64,000 nucleotides of DNA from Polaromonas eurypsychrophila (lineage in GTDB: Bacteria; Pseudomonadota; Gammaproteobacteria; Burkholderiales; Burkholderiaceae_C), in the NCBI RefSeq assembly GCF_014641715.1, contig NZ_BMIG01000001.1, positions 434,001-498,000 on the forward strand. Direction: 5' to 3'. Position 1 is the stretch's first letter. The number at the start of each line of letters is the position of its first letter. The notes under the pieces are model-generated. The model worked only from the letters and a program-made list of their open reading frames with translations. It had not been told where the DNA came from and made no database searches. Of the stretch, positions 15,716-22,828 are shown one piece after another. Position numbers and translations under genes: made by a program.

Positions 15716-16567
15716 TTAGCTGCAGGTGGCGCCGGAGGCGCGTCTGAACGACGCACCTTGCACCAGCGCCATGTTGCCCTGGGCCGAGGCGATGCGCAGT
15801 TCATCACCCGTGGCCTGCAGCACCAGCTCTCCACTGCTACCCGCAGGCGTGCGCAGCTCGCTGCCGCTGATGGTGCCGGCCAGCTCCCGCGTGCGATCGC
15901 GCCAGGCCAGCGTGCCAGAAAAATTTTGATAGGTCTGCGTCAGTGTGATGCTGGCGCCGCGCAGCAGCCCGCTTGCGCACCACAAGCCATCGACCTTGGC
16001 GGGAACCGTCCACAAATGAATCTTGCTCGACTTCTCGCGGCCCACCGCTTTGTTGGGCACAGCCACCACCGTCGTGCGGTCCGGCTTCCAGTCGCCCATG
16101 TCCCAGTCGTGCGAGACGATGCGTGTGCCCGGCTTGAGCGCGAGCAGGGCGGGGCGCAACTGCAAATTGAATTCCGGCAGCAGATACATGGTGATCACGC
16201 TGGCGGGCGCCAGGTCGGTCTTGAACAAGTCCTGCACCCGGAACTCGACCTTGTCTGCCACACCCGCATTGCGCGCACTGGCCTTGCTGCGCTCCACCAG
16301 CGACGGGTCGATTTCGACGCCGAGGCCGGTCGCCTCAAATTTTTTCGCCGCCAGGATCACAATGCGCCCGTCACCCGAACCGAGGTCAATCACATGGTCG
16401 CCACGCTTGACGCCCGCGCTGCTCAGCATTTCGAGCGTGACGTTGTCGGGGGAGGTGATGAAGGGGACTTCTTCGATGGGTTGGGCTTCGGCTCTAGCTA
16501 ACGACAGGCAGATGATGCCAGTCAACAAAGAGGCCCGCAGCCTTCTAGAGAATTTTTTAGTATGCAT
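15716..16567 (-). CDS. Exported class I SAM-methyltransferase-fold protein
   Basis: A 283-residue protein. The N-terminus MHTKKFSRRLRASLLTGIIC followed by LSLARAEAQ looks like a Sec signal peptide, and the mature part starts with a Rossmann methyltransferase core: motif I VIDLGSGDGRIVI near residue 62, motif II acidic loop GVEIDPS, and VITMYLLPEF. The C-terminal 100 residues are beta-rich (TLTQTYQNFSGTLAWRDRT). A periplasmic SAM-dependent enzyme is odd because SAM is cytoplasmic, yet this signal-peptide/methyltransferase combination is common in betaproteobacteria. The ATG at 16567 begins right after the end of the SIR2 gene (41 bp), and marks where the accessory region meets the core genome. 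Confidence 0.72.
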   Translation of the reverse strand: MHTKKFSRRLRASLLTGIICLSLARAEAQPIEEVPFITSPDNVTLEMLSSAGVKRGDHVIDLGSGDGRIVILAAKKFEATGLGVEIDPSLVERSKASARNAGVADKVEFRVQDLFKTDLAPASVITMYLLPEFNLQLRPALLALKPGTRIVSHDWDMGDWKPDRTTVVAVPNKAVGREKSSKIHLWTVPAKVDGLWCASGLLRGASITLTQTYQNFSGTLAWRDRTRELAGTISGSELRTPAGSSGELVLQATGDELRIASAQGNMALVQGASFRRASGATCS

Positions 16568-16608
16568 ATCGCCATTGTGAACTCTGAAGCCAAACAGTTT
16601 GTGCAAAA

Positions 16609-17475
16609 CTACCAGTCGCGTGTGATTGCCAAATCTTGCCTTTTTTGCTCTACCAAATCACCGAGGGTAGCGAGTGAAGATTCAAGCTCAGAATGATTGT
16701 CTTTGGGGTTGTACTGAAGAACTTCAAGGTTCATTGTTTTCTTGACAGCCCTTTTAAAGTCCGCCGAATACCTTGATCCCATTGCAATGTAGTGAGGATT
16801 AGATGTGGGATGGAGTTGCACATTTCTTTCCAGTAGAACCTGAATGTCTGGATCGCTGATTCCGCACCCAAGAAATATGCAGGTATGAGTAAGCATCAAC
16901 CCATCCAAAAGCGAATAGAAAGCAGCGTATCTATGTCTGGCCCGAGCGTAGTCTCCTTTGGTAAAAACCATCTGAAGAGGTGCATCAATAGAACCGTGGG
17001 CCTTTATAACGAGCCGATGACGTTTACGAATAAAGTTGGAGACGTCACCTTCGTCATAACTTTTAACGATGACAGTACCTTGGGAGGCCGCAGACGCATA
17101 TGTGTCGTAAATCTTGTCAAAATTTTGAGTAATTACTAATCTGGAGTCAAGACTAAAGATGTGTTTGTGAATGTCACCGGGTGGGTACTGCGGGTTAACG
17201 AACTCCTCAAGAATTAAGTTCTCCCAATCGGCCCCTAGCGCATCATGAAGGAGCTCGCAGGCGGTAAGAAGGTCCGACTCTCTAACTAACTTGGAAATCT
17301 CGCGACTAAGTTTTTTGTCTGTACATCGTTTAATTCCAAGCTCTAAGAATTCTTTCCATATTGGTGGACGCTTCCCACCTATGCCCGACGAGTTTTTAGA
17401 GACGCCAGAGCCGAGAAAAATTATTGCCCTCCTTCTTGCTAGCTCATCCACCAGCGGTACGGGCCATGTGATCAT
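16609..17475 (-). CDS. SIR2-domain protein, probable NAD-consuming effector
   Basis: A 288-residue protein that is almost wholly a SIR2 domain (SIR2_2 type). NAD-binding IIFLGSGVSK (residues 18–27), TQNFD (116–120, with catalytic-type Asn118), HGS (His160) and GCGISDPD (203–210) are all intact, so NADase or deacylase chemistry is plausible. There is no zinc-binding cysteine quartet of protein-deacetylase sirtuins. Such compact SIR2 proteins are effectors in Thoeris, DSR, SPARSA and CBASS-type phage defence, where they deplete NAD. The ATG overlaps the stop of the upstream ParA-like gene (ATGA, 17472–17475). AT-rich composition unlike flanking genes indicates transfer. Specific system not recognised. 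Confidence 0.8.
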   Translation of the reverse strand: MITWPVPLVDELARRRAIIFLGSGVSKNSSGIGGKRPPIWKEFLELGIKRCTDKKLSREISKLVRESDLLTACELLHDALGADWENLILEEFVNPQYPPGDIHKHIFSLDSRLVITQNFDKIYDTYASAASQGTVIVKSYDEGDVSNFIRKRHRLVIKAHGSIDAPLQMVFTKGDYARARHRYAAFYSLLDGLMLTHTCIFLGCGISDPDIQVLLERNVQLHPTSNPHYIAMGSRYSADFKRAVKKTMNLEVLQYNPKDNHSELESSLATLGDLVEQKRQDLAITRDW

Positions 17476-18467
17476 TCCAAGTCCCCAAGATTCACCACTA
17501 CGTGATCGGCGATTTCCTGGATGGTTTTCTTATACTCGGCTACTTTTGCAAAATGGGCACCCACGACTCCATCCACCGCTCTAAGTGAGAATATTGGGCG
17601 ACGGCTAGTTTGACTAAGTGGGATCAAGCTATGCAACGTAGGAATAGTCCCCAATACATAGTCGACATTTTTTTTGGCCTCTGGTTGAAGTTTTGCGACT
17701 ATTTGGTCTTTGATCGCGCTTGGCACTTTTTTAATAATGTGATCGAAAGCCCGAACAGCCCTGGGTTTTCCTTCAACATCTCGTTTCGCGGTGTATTGCT
17801 GAGTGACATAGCCTAGAAATTGAAGCCGCCAATTGAGGTCCTCAATTCCAATTTCCGAGGAATCATCGGCTTGATTTATAGCGTTTTCGTATTGCTTTTT
17901 CCACTTCACTAAAGATAGCGAAATATTCTCTAGAGCCTTAAGGCTGAAGATGTCAGTGGAAAGTGGAGTTAAAAAGTAACCAACGGCAAGTAGTACGGAT
18001 CGATTTATCGCCCCTAGGGAGGGACCTACATCAAATAGCACGTAATCATAGTCTCCGCACATATGAAGCAGATGGCGGAAGAGTAGCGTAGTTCGCAAGC
18101 CGCGTACATTTCCAGAAACCGCGTGCCCCCAGTCGGTCGCGAGCAGGTCTTCTGTTAATGCAAGCCTAGGATCACCTACAAGTACGTCAACTCCAAAGTT
18201 TTTGCTTTTTCTTGTTTCTAGTAAGTCTGTATAGCCTTTGCCAAGCGCCAACGGCTTTACGACATTATCGATAGTGAAAGATTTTTTTTTGTAAATGGCA
18301 TCTAACGTGTCATCCGAAAAAAGGCTTTGCGTGGCGTTGCATTGCGGGTCTGCATCGACGACTAGAACTTTGTATCCCTTCTCTAGAGCGAGATATCCAG
18401 CTACATTGCAAAGGAGCGTTGTTTTTCCAACACCACCTTTATTATTAAAGAAGGCAATAGACTTCAT
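17472..18467 (-). CDS. ParA/MinD-family ATPase paired with the SIR2 gene
   Basis: A 331-residue deviant-Walker ATPase: NNKGGVGKTTLLCNVAG (K10–T17 Walker A with signature Lys), VLVVDADPQCN (Walker A' near 38–44), YDYVLFDVGPSLGAINRSVL (Walker B near 140). No ParB or parS-like repeats are near, and the C-terminal 120 residues carry no HTH, so plasmid partition is unlikely. GGGAG lies just before the ATG at 18467. The SIR2 gene overlaps its stop. A nucleotide-dependent sensor or scaffold that controls the SIR2 protein is the inferred role; a stray partition gene is the alternative. Low GC and the glnS fragment 46 bp upstream tie the pair to the integration region. Confidence 0.82.
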   Translation of the reverse strand: MKSIAFFNNKGGVGKTTLLCNVAGYLALEKGYKVLVVDADPQCNATQSLFSDDTLDAIYKKKSFTIDNVVKPLALGKGYTDLLETRKSKNFGVDVLVGDPRLALTEDLLATDWGHAVSGNVRGLRTTLLFRHLLHMCGDYDYVLFDVGPSLGAINRSVLLAVGYFLTPLSTDIFSLKALENISLSLVKWKKQYENAINQADDSSEIGIEDLNWRLQFLGYVTQQYTAKRDVEGKPRAVRAFDHIIKKVPSAIKDQIVAKLQPEAKKNVDYVLGTIPTLHSLIPLSQTSRRPIFSLRAVDGVVGAHFAKVAEYKKTIQEIADHVVVNLGDLE

Positions 18468-18513
18468 AGTTCTCCCTTTTTGACTCCATTAGCAAGATCA
18501 CTGTTGCGATTCG

Positions 18514-18733
18514 CTATTTCCCCCAACTATCCTTCATCCCCGTCACCCGATTGAAAACCGCTTTCCCCGCAGCATGATCCTTCAAGTCGGTCACAAAGTA
18601 CCCATGCTGCTCAAACTGAAAGCGCTGACCAGTCGCCATAGTCGCCAGTGAAGGCTCTACATAAGCCGTCACCACCGACAGGCTGTTGGGGTTGAGGTTC
18701 TCCAGAAAATCTTTGCCATCCGTTTCGGCTGGA
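18514..18733 (-). pseudogene. Partial copy C of the glnS 3' end
   Basis: The minus strand encodes DGKDFLENLNPNSLSVV, then QRFQFEQHGYFVTDLKDHAA and ends GMKDSWGK plus TAG, i.e. the last roughly 70 codons of glutaminyl-tRNA synthetase without a start. It differs from the intact gene at many silent and some coding positions (for example SLATMATGQ for SLASVAVGQ), so it is a diverged copy, not a recent duplication. It lies between the addiction-module pair and the ParA–SIR2 pair. Best explained as an attachment-site remnant from integration at glnS. Confidence 0.82.
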
Positions 18734-18785
18734 ACTCCTCTGGAGCCAGTCCGGTGTCCCGTTTATGCACTGTTCTTCCTGCAGG

Positions 18786-19085
18786 TCATCGCGCTTGTAC
18801 CCTGTTTTTCCAGTACTGTGGCTTGCGGTGCTGATGGGCGACCGCGATGACCAAGAGGTCGCTCTCGTCTGCACTGTAGATGATGCTGTAAGGAAAACGA
18901 TTCAGTCGGCAGCGCCTAAGGGTGGGCGACAGCGGATGCCACGCGTTTGGAAACTGGCTGATCAGCTTCAGGGTTTTCAGGGTTTCAAGCAAAAATGCCT
19001 GGCCCAAACCGGGCGCCTGACTTGCATACCATTCGATGGCCCCATCGAGTTCGGTCTGTGCGGGCTCAAGAAGCCGGATGTTCAT
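18786..19085 (-). CDS. RelE/ParE-family toxin
   Basis: A 99-residue toxin: MNIRLLEPAQTELDGAIEWY (ParE-like first strand and helix), FLLETLKTLKLISQFPNAWH, and the C-terminal strands RRCRLNRFPYSIIYSADESD with VIAVAHQHRKPQYW. The GluxxAxxWY and FPYxIIY blocks mark the ParE/RelE superfamily, which acts on gyrase or ribosome-bound mRNA; the branch cannot be set from sequence. The ATG overlaps the stop of the addiction-module antitoxin gene (ATGA, 19082–19085), antitoxin first. It ends 52 bp before glnS-fragment C. An open frame further upstream is overlap with the antitoxin gene. Confidence 0.84.
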   Translation of the reverse strand: MNIRLLEPAQTELDGAIEWYASQAPGLGQAFLLETLKTLKLISQFPNAWHPLSPTLRRCRLNRFPYSIIYSADESDLLVIAVAHQHRKPQYWKNRVQAR

Positions 19086-19315
19086 GCCGACCGGTTGGCT
19101 ACCTGGTATTTGCCCAGCACGTCTGACAGCGGGATGGCGCGGATCTCGCCGCGCCTGTATGCCGCAAGGCGGTCGTTGGCCTCTGCTGTCCACAGCGCTT
19201 CCAGCAATGTGTCAGGAACGTCGAGGCTGTCGAGAAGATGCTCGACCAGCGCCAGACGTTCATTCGGGGGCAATTGCAACGCTTGCGCGCTCAGGGCTTC
19301 TGCGGTTTGGCTCAT
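19082..19315 (-). CDS. Addiction-module antitoxin (TIGR02574 family)
   Basis: A 77-residue acidic helical protein starting MSQTAEALSAQALQLPPNER and containing LVEHLLDSLDVPD, the classic addiction-module component signature; the tail includes AYRRGEIRAIPLSDVL, where RGEI..IPLSDV is also conserved. It neutralises the overlapping RelE/ParE toxin. AAGGAGC sits before the ATG at 19315; a longer frame from 19354 lacks support. An 8-bp inverted repeat (19356–19363 with 19387–19394) lies in the upstream promoter region. Confidence 0.85.
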   Translation of the reverse strand: MSQTAEALSAQALQLPPNERLALVEHLLDSLDVPDTLLEALWTAEANDRLAAYRRGEIRAIPLSDVLGKYQVANRSA

Positions 19316-19355
19316 TGTTCGCTCCTTGACAGGATCAGAGAAGGCATGACTCACT

Positions 19356-19394
19356 ATAACGCCGACCCGTTTGCACGTGGCCTGCTGGCGTTAT
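19356..19394. promoter_or_regulatory. Inverted repeat upstream of the addiction-module pair
   Basis: Arms ATAACGCC (19356–19363) and GGCGTTAT (19387–19394) are a perfect 8-bp inverted repeat with a 23-bp spacer, in the only promoter-bearing gap of this module. Possible autoregulatory operator; also lies right next to glnS-fragment B (end at 19398), so a recombination role cannot be excluded. Confidence 0.35.
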
Positions 19395-19397
19395 GTC

Positions 19398-19640
19398 TTA
19401 TTTGGCCCAGGAATCCTTCATCCCCGTGACCCGATTGAACACGACTTTCCCCACAGCGTGATCCTTCAAGTCAGTGACAAAGTACCCATGCCTCTCAAAC
19501 TGAAATCTCTGCCCGGCCGCAACAGAAGCCAGTGAAGGCTCCACATAAGCCGTCACCACCAACAGGCTGGCTGGATTCAGGTTCTGCAGAAAATCTTTTC
19601 CATCCGCTTCAGGTTGCGCCTTGTAGAACAGCCGGGCATA
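19398..19640 (-). pseudogene. Partial copy B of the glnS 3' end
   Basis: The minus strand encodes RLFYKAQPEADGKDFLQNLN, continues VEPSLASVAAGQRFQFERHG and ends GMKDSWAK, matching about the last 80 codons of intact glnS, with scattered synonymous and non-synonymous changes. On the DNA level the stretch corresponding to 'LKDHA' to 'YFVT' is identical to the intact gene over about 39 bp. It sits 12 bp past the end of the HigA-like gene and next to the addiction-module promoter. Probable attachment-site remnant. Confidence 0.84.
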
Positions 19641-19661
19641 CGATCGCATGTCCGTCCAAGC

Positions 19662-19958
19662 TCAAGCAGCTTTTTTGAGTTTCAACTGAACCGAGTACCC
19701 GAGACTGGCCGCTACGTTGACCAATGCGTCCAGCGTAAATTTGTGAGTACGGTTTTTAACCAGATCGTTCATGCGCGGCTGGGTAATCCCCACGCGTTTT
19801 GCGGCTTCTGCCTGGGTGATACCAAGCTTGTCTATCACTTTGCGGATGTGGATGACCAGATCAGCGCGCAGCAGCAGGTTTTGCGCTTCGGCCTCGGGAA
19901 AACCCAGATCGCGAAAGACGTTGTCACTGCCGACAACACGGCGCATTTTTTCAGTCAT
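19662..19958 (-). CDS. XRE-family antitoxin, HigA-like
   Basis: A 98-residue DNA-binding antitoxin with helix-turn-helix LGITQAEAAKRVGITQPRMN (residues about 45–64) and a conserved tail HKFTLDALVNVAASLGYSV. The N-terminal part includes FRDLGFPEAEAQNLLLRADL, which marks the COG5606-type XRE antitoxins paired with HigB/RelE toxins. Its ATG overlaps the toxin stop (ATGA, 19955–19958), toxin first, as in higBA. It ends 12–20 bp before glnS-fragment B. Confidence 0.86.
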   Translation of the reverse strand: MTEKMRRVVGSDNVFRDLGFPEAEAQNLLLRADLVIHIRKVIDKLGITQAEAAKRVGITQPRMNDLVKNRTHKFTLDALVNVAASLGYSVQLKLKKAA

Positions 19959-20281
19959 GATTTCTTCTCCTTCGACAGTGCGGCGTATCGGTTTCTCGCA
20001 ACTTCCAGATCAGGCAGGGCAGTCTTGGGTGTCTTTTTAATGAAGGCGTGAAGCACGTAAACCGAGTCGGAAAATTTCGCCACATAAATCACACGGTACT
20101 GGTTTCCTGCACGTACCCGTATTTCATAAGCCCCGGAGCCTACCGAAAGCATGGGCTTGAAGTCGCTTGGCATCAAACCACTTTGCACCAGTCGAAGTTC
20201 CTGCCCGATGAACATACGCGCATCGACCGGGAACTCGCGTACCGCATTCAGCGATGTTCCCAGCCATTGAATGCGTTTCAT
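19955..20281 (-). CDS. RelE/HigB-like toxin (phage Gp49-like family)
   Basis: A 108-residue toxin: MKRIQWLGTSLNAVREFPVD, then ELRLVQSGLMPSDFKPMLSV, GAYEIRVRAGNQYRVIYVAKF and AFIKKTPKT. The block YEIRVR...YRVIYVAKF...VLHAFIKKT is diagnostic for the phage-derived Gp49-like/HigB group of ribosome-dependent mRNA interferases. Order toxin then XRE antitoxin fits. The ATG at 20281 abuts an AT-rich double palindrome (20286–20308). The intact glnS gene ends 46 bp upstream of the toxin start. Confidence 0.85.
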   Translation of the reverse strand: MKRIQWLGTSLNAVREFPVDARMFIGQELRLVQSGLMPSDFKPMLSVGSGAYEIRVRAGNQYRVIYVAKFSDSVYVLHAFIKKTPKTALPDLEVARNRYAALSKEKKS

Positions 20282-20285
20282 TTTA

Positions 20286-20308
20286 TATCAAATATGATAA
20301 GTTTTATC
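20286..20308. promoter_or_regulatory. Overlapping palindromes upstream of the HigBA-like pair
   Basis: TATCA/TGATA arms (20286–20290 and 20295–20299) overlap GATAA/TTATC arms (20296–20300 and 20304–20308). AT-rich palindromes directly in front of the toxin start codon are a typical XRE-antitoxin operator, and would also cover the ribosome binding region. Confidence 0.55.
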
Positions 20309-20326
20309 GTTTTCCGATATTGGCAT

Positions 20327-22120
20327 CTACTTGCCCCAGGAGTCCTTCATCCCCGTCACCCGATTGAACACCGCTTTCCCCGCAGCGTGATCCTTCAAGT
20401 CAGTGACAAAGTACCCATGCCGCTCGAACTGGAAGCGCTGACCGACCGCGACAGAAGCCAGTGAAGGCTCAACATAAGCCGTCACCACCGACAGGCTGTT
20501 TGGGTTCAAGTTCTCCAGAAAATCTTTGCCGTCCGCTTCGGGATGCGCCTCGGTGAACAGGCGGTCGTAGAGCCGTACTTCGGCCTGCACTGCATCGTCG
20601 ACGCCGACCCAGGTGATCACACCCTTGACCTTGACCGCGTCGGAGCCCGGTGTGCCGCTTTTGGTGTCGGGGATCAAGGTGGCCAATACTTCCGTGACAT
20701 TGCCGTTGGCGTCTTTCATTGCGCCGGTGCATTCGATCACGTGGCCGTATTTCAGGCGCACCTTGCTGCCAGGAAAGAGGCGGAAGAAGCCCTTGGGCGG
20801 CGTTTCTTCGTAGTCGGTGCGTTCGATCCAGACTTCCTTGCCAATCTTGAATTCGCGTTTGCCCTGCTCGGGGTGGTGCGGGTGCACCGGGGCGCTGCAA
20901 TCGTCGAGCGTTCCTGCGCCCATGACCTCATCCCAATTCGTCAGCACCAGCTTGACCGGGTCCAGCACAGCCATGGCGCGCGGGGCGATCGGGTCCAGCG
21001 TGTCGCGCAATGCGCCTTCGAGCGTGCTGTAGTCGATCCAGCTGTCGCTTTTGGTCACGCCTATGCGTTCGGCAAACAAATGAATCGCTTCGGGCGTGTA
21101 GCCGCGCCGGCGCAGGCCGACGATGGTGGGCATGCGTGGGTCGTCCCAGCCGCTGACGCGCTTCTCGTTGACGAGCTGGGCCAGCTTGCGTTTGCTGGTC
21201 AGTACATAGGTCAGATTGAGGCGCGCAAACTCGTATTGGCGCGGGTGTGGGGTGGCGATCAGTTGCCCTTCGGCCAGTTTGTCGAGCAGCCAGTCGTAGA
21301 AAGGGCGCTGATCCTCGAACTCCAGCGTGCAGATGCTGTGGGTGATCTGCTCAAGCGCGTCTTCGATCGGGTGGGCGTAGGTGTACATCGGGTAGATGCA
21401 CCACTTGTCGCCGGTGTTGTGATGGTGCGCGCGGCGTATGCGGTAGATCGCCGGGTCGCGCATATTGATGTTGGGCGAGGCCATGTCGATTTTGGCGCGC
21501 AACACGGCGGCGCCGTCTGCCAGTTTGCCGTCACGCATTTCGCGGAAGCGCGCCAGATTTTCAGCCGGGGTGCGGGTGCGGAAGGGGCTGTTGACGCCGG
21601 GTTTGACAAAGTCGCCGCGGTGGATGCGCATCTCGTCGGCGCTTTGTTCGTCCACATAGGCGTTGCCACACTCGATCAAATACTCGGCGGCGCGGTACAT
21701 GAAGTCGAAGTAGTCGCTGGCCTGATACAGGTTGACTTCTATACCGCGAGGACCGTTGTTGAGCCAGTCGAAGCCCAGCCACTGGACCGCGTCCTTGATG
21801 GCGTCGACGTACTCGGTGTCTTCTTTTTCGGGGTTGGTGTCGTCAAAACGCAGGTGGCAGATGCCGCCGTAGTCGCGCGCCAGGCCGAAATTCAGGCAAA
21901 TGCTTTTGGCATGGCCGACGTGCAGGTAGCCGTTGGGCTCGGGCGGAAAACGCAGGCGGACCCTGGCCGGATCCGGCTGGCCGGCGGCGTGGTGGGCGGC
22001 GTCGCCGGGGCTGCCGCCCCATTTCCTGCCGGCGTAGGTGGCTTCGGCCAGATCTTTTTCGATGATCTGGCGCAAAAAATTGCTGGTTTTGGGGTGTTCT
22101 TTGTCTGCAGAGGGGGTCAT
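20327..22120 (-). CDS. glnS: Glutamine–tRNA ligase
   Basis: A 597-residue class I aminoacyl-tRNA synthetase. HVGH (residues 67–70, the HIGH motif) in RFPPEPNGYLHVGHAKSI, DTNPEKED, and the KMSKS-equivalent VLTSKRKLAQLV near residue 310 are in place; the C-terminal anticodon-binding beta-barrel domains occupy the last 250 residues. It charges tRNA-Gln. It is longer than the E. coli enzyme mainly through an N-terminal extension of about 40 residues. Two diverged copies of its last 70–80 codons lie downstream, so the present 3' end may itself have been supplied by an integrating element; comparing the last 240 bp with the rest of the gene would test this. Confidence 0.95.
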   Translation of the reverse strand: MTPSADKEHPKTSNFLRQIIEKDLAEATYAGRKWGGSPGDAAHHAAGQPDPARVRLRFPPEPNGYLHVGHAKSICLNFGLARDYGGICHLRFDDTNPEKEDTEYVDAIKDAVQWLGFDWLNNGPRGIEVNLYQASDYFDFMYRAAEYLIECGNAYVDEQSADEMRIHRGDFVKPGVNSPFRTRTPAENLARFREMRDGKLADGAAVLRAKIDMASPNINMRDPAIYRIRRAHHHNTGDKWCIYPMYTYAHPIEDALEQITHSICTLEFEDQRPFYDWLLDKLAEGQLIATPHPRQYEFARLNLTYVLTSKRKLAQLVNEKRVSGWDDPRMPTIVGLRRRGYTPEAIHLFAERIGVTKSDSWIDYSTLEGALRDTLDPIAPRAMAVLDPVKLVLTNWDEVMGAGTLDDCSAPVHPHHPEQGKREFKIGKEVWIERTDYEETPPKGFFRLFPGSKVRLKYGHVIECTGAMKDANGNVTEVLATLIPDTKSGTPGSDAVKVKGVITWVGVDDAVQAEVRLYDRLFTEAHPEADGKDFLENLNPNSLSVVTAYVEPSLASVAVGQRFQFERHGYFVTDLKDHAAGKAVFNRVTGMKDSWGK

Positions 22121-22267
22121 GCGCTTGATTCTAGGGGGTGCCCGTGTTTAAAGACGGCCTGGGCGTTACTTTTGGCTACGCTCTTCACTGTGCAGTGGGT
22201 AGGCGGTTTCAGGGCTGGGACGTTTAATACCCACATAGGCAACAAGCGCCCCAACCAGGAGAAAGAA

Positions 22268-22738
22268 ATGATCAAGTCAATCACCCGTTCCGATTCGTCC
22301 AGCCGGACCCTGCTGATGGCCGGTGCCGCTGCGGTGTTGTCCATTGCCGCGATGGGTTTTTCCAGCGGTGCACATGCCCGTGGCGATGTGAGTTTCTCTG
22401 TCGGGGTGTCCACCCCGGGCGTGGTTTTCGGTGTGAGCAACGCCTACCCGGTCTACACCTCGCCGGCTTATGGCCAGCCTGTGTATGGCTACCAGCAACA
22501 ACCGTCATATGGCTACCATCCGCAGCCCGTGTATGTGCAGCCTCAGCCGGTCTACCGTCCGCACCCGGTTTATGTGCAGGCGCCGGTTTACATGGCGCCG
22601 CCTCCGGTTTATTACCGCGGCGGCCATCACTACCGCCATGAGGGTCACGGTCATCGCGGACACCGCGGACACGGTCAAGGTCAAGGTCAAGGTCACCGCG
22701 ACCATGGCGACGGTCATGGAAATGGTCACCATCGTTAA
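22268..22738 (+). CDS. Exported Tyr/Pro-rich protein with His/Gly-rich tail
   Basis: A 156-residue protein. The ATG at 22268 follows AGGAGA; the N-terminal region to about residue 37 (TLLMAGAAAVLSIAAMGFSS then GAHARG) is a signal peptide. The mature protein has repeated Y-x-x-P-P-x-V-Y-type units (PVYVQPQPVY, HPVYVQAPVYMAPPPVYY) and a tail of about 50 residues rich in His and Gly (GHGHRGHRGHGQGQ), able to bind metal ions. Similar low-complexity proteins occur in Burkholderiales; no function is known. It is divergent from glnS and followed by a strong terminator. A long open frame covering 20543–22738 on this strand is antisense to glnS and was ignored. Confidence 0.72.
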   Translation: MIKSITRSDSSSRTLLMAGAAAVLSIAAMGFSSGAHARGDVSFSVGVSTPGVVFGVSNAYPVYTSPAYGQPVYGYQQQPSYGYHPQPVYVQPQPVYRPHPVYVQAPVYMAPPPVYYRGGHHYRHEGHGHRGHRGHGQGQGQGHRDHGDGHGNGHHR

Positions 22739-22774
22739 TATCAGCGCGGGGCGCTTCCGAAAGGTGCCATTCAT

Positions 22775-22813
22775 AAAAAAGCCCCCAAGCTGCATGCTTG
22801 GGGGCTTTTTTTT
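22775..22813. terminator. Bidirectional rho-independent terminator
   Basis: Perfect 10-bp stem GCCCCCAAGC (22781–22790) with GCTTGGGGGC (22796–22805), loop TGCAT, flanked by AAAAAA (22775–22780) and TTTTTTTT (22806–22813). It can terminate both the His-rich protein gene on + and the convergent DUF3455-like gene on −. Confidence 0.92.
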
Positions 22814-22828
22814 ATGGTTTGGTTTCGA

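Noticed and set aside
16567-16620. Fourth copy of the glnS 3' end as outer boundary of the island
   Set aside because: No stretch matching the CTTCATCCCCGTCACCCG type end was seen near the SIR2 stop.
17472-18467. ParA as remnant of a plasmid partition locus
   Set aside because: No ParB-like gene and no parS-like repeat; it is translationally coupled to the SIR2 gene instead.
18611-18874. Minus-strand frame overlapping glnS fragment C
   Set aside because: A different frame from the GlnRS-like one; no family resemblance.
20543-22738. Very long open frame (about 730 codons) on the + strand
   Set aside because: For 1.6 kb it is antisense to glnS, which is unmistakable; only the last 157 codons, from ATG 22268, form a real gene.
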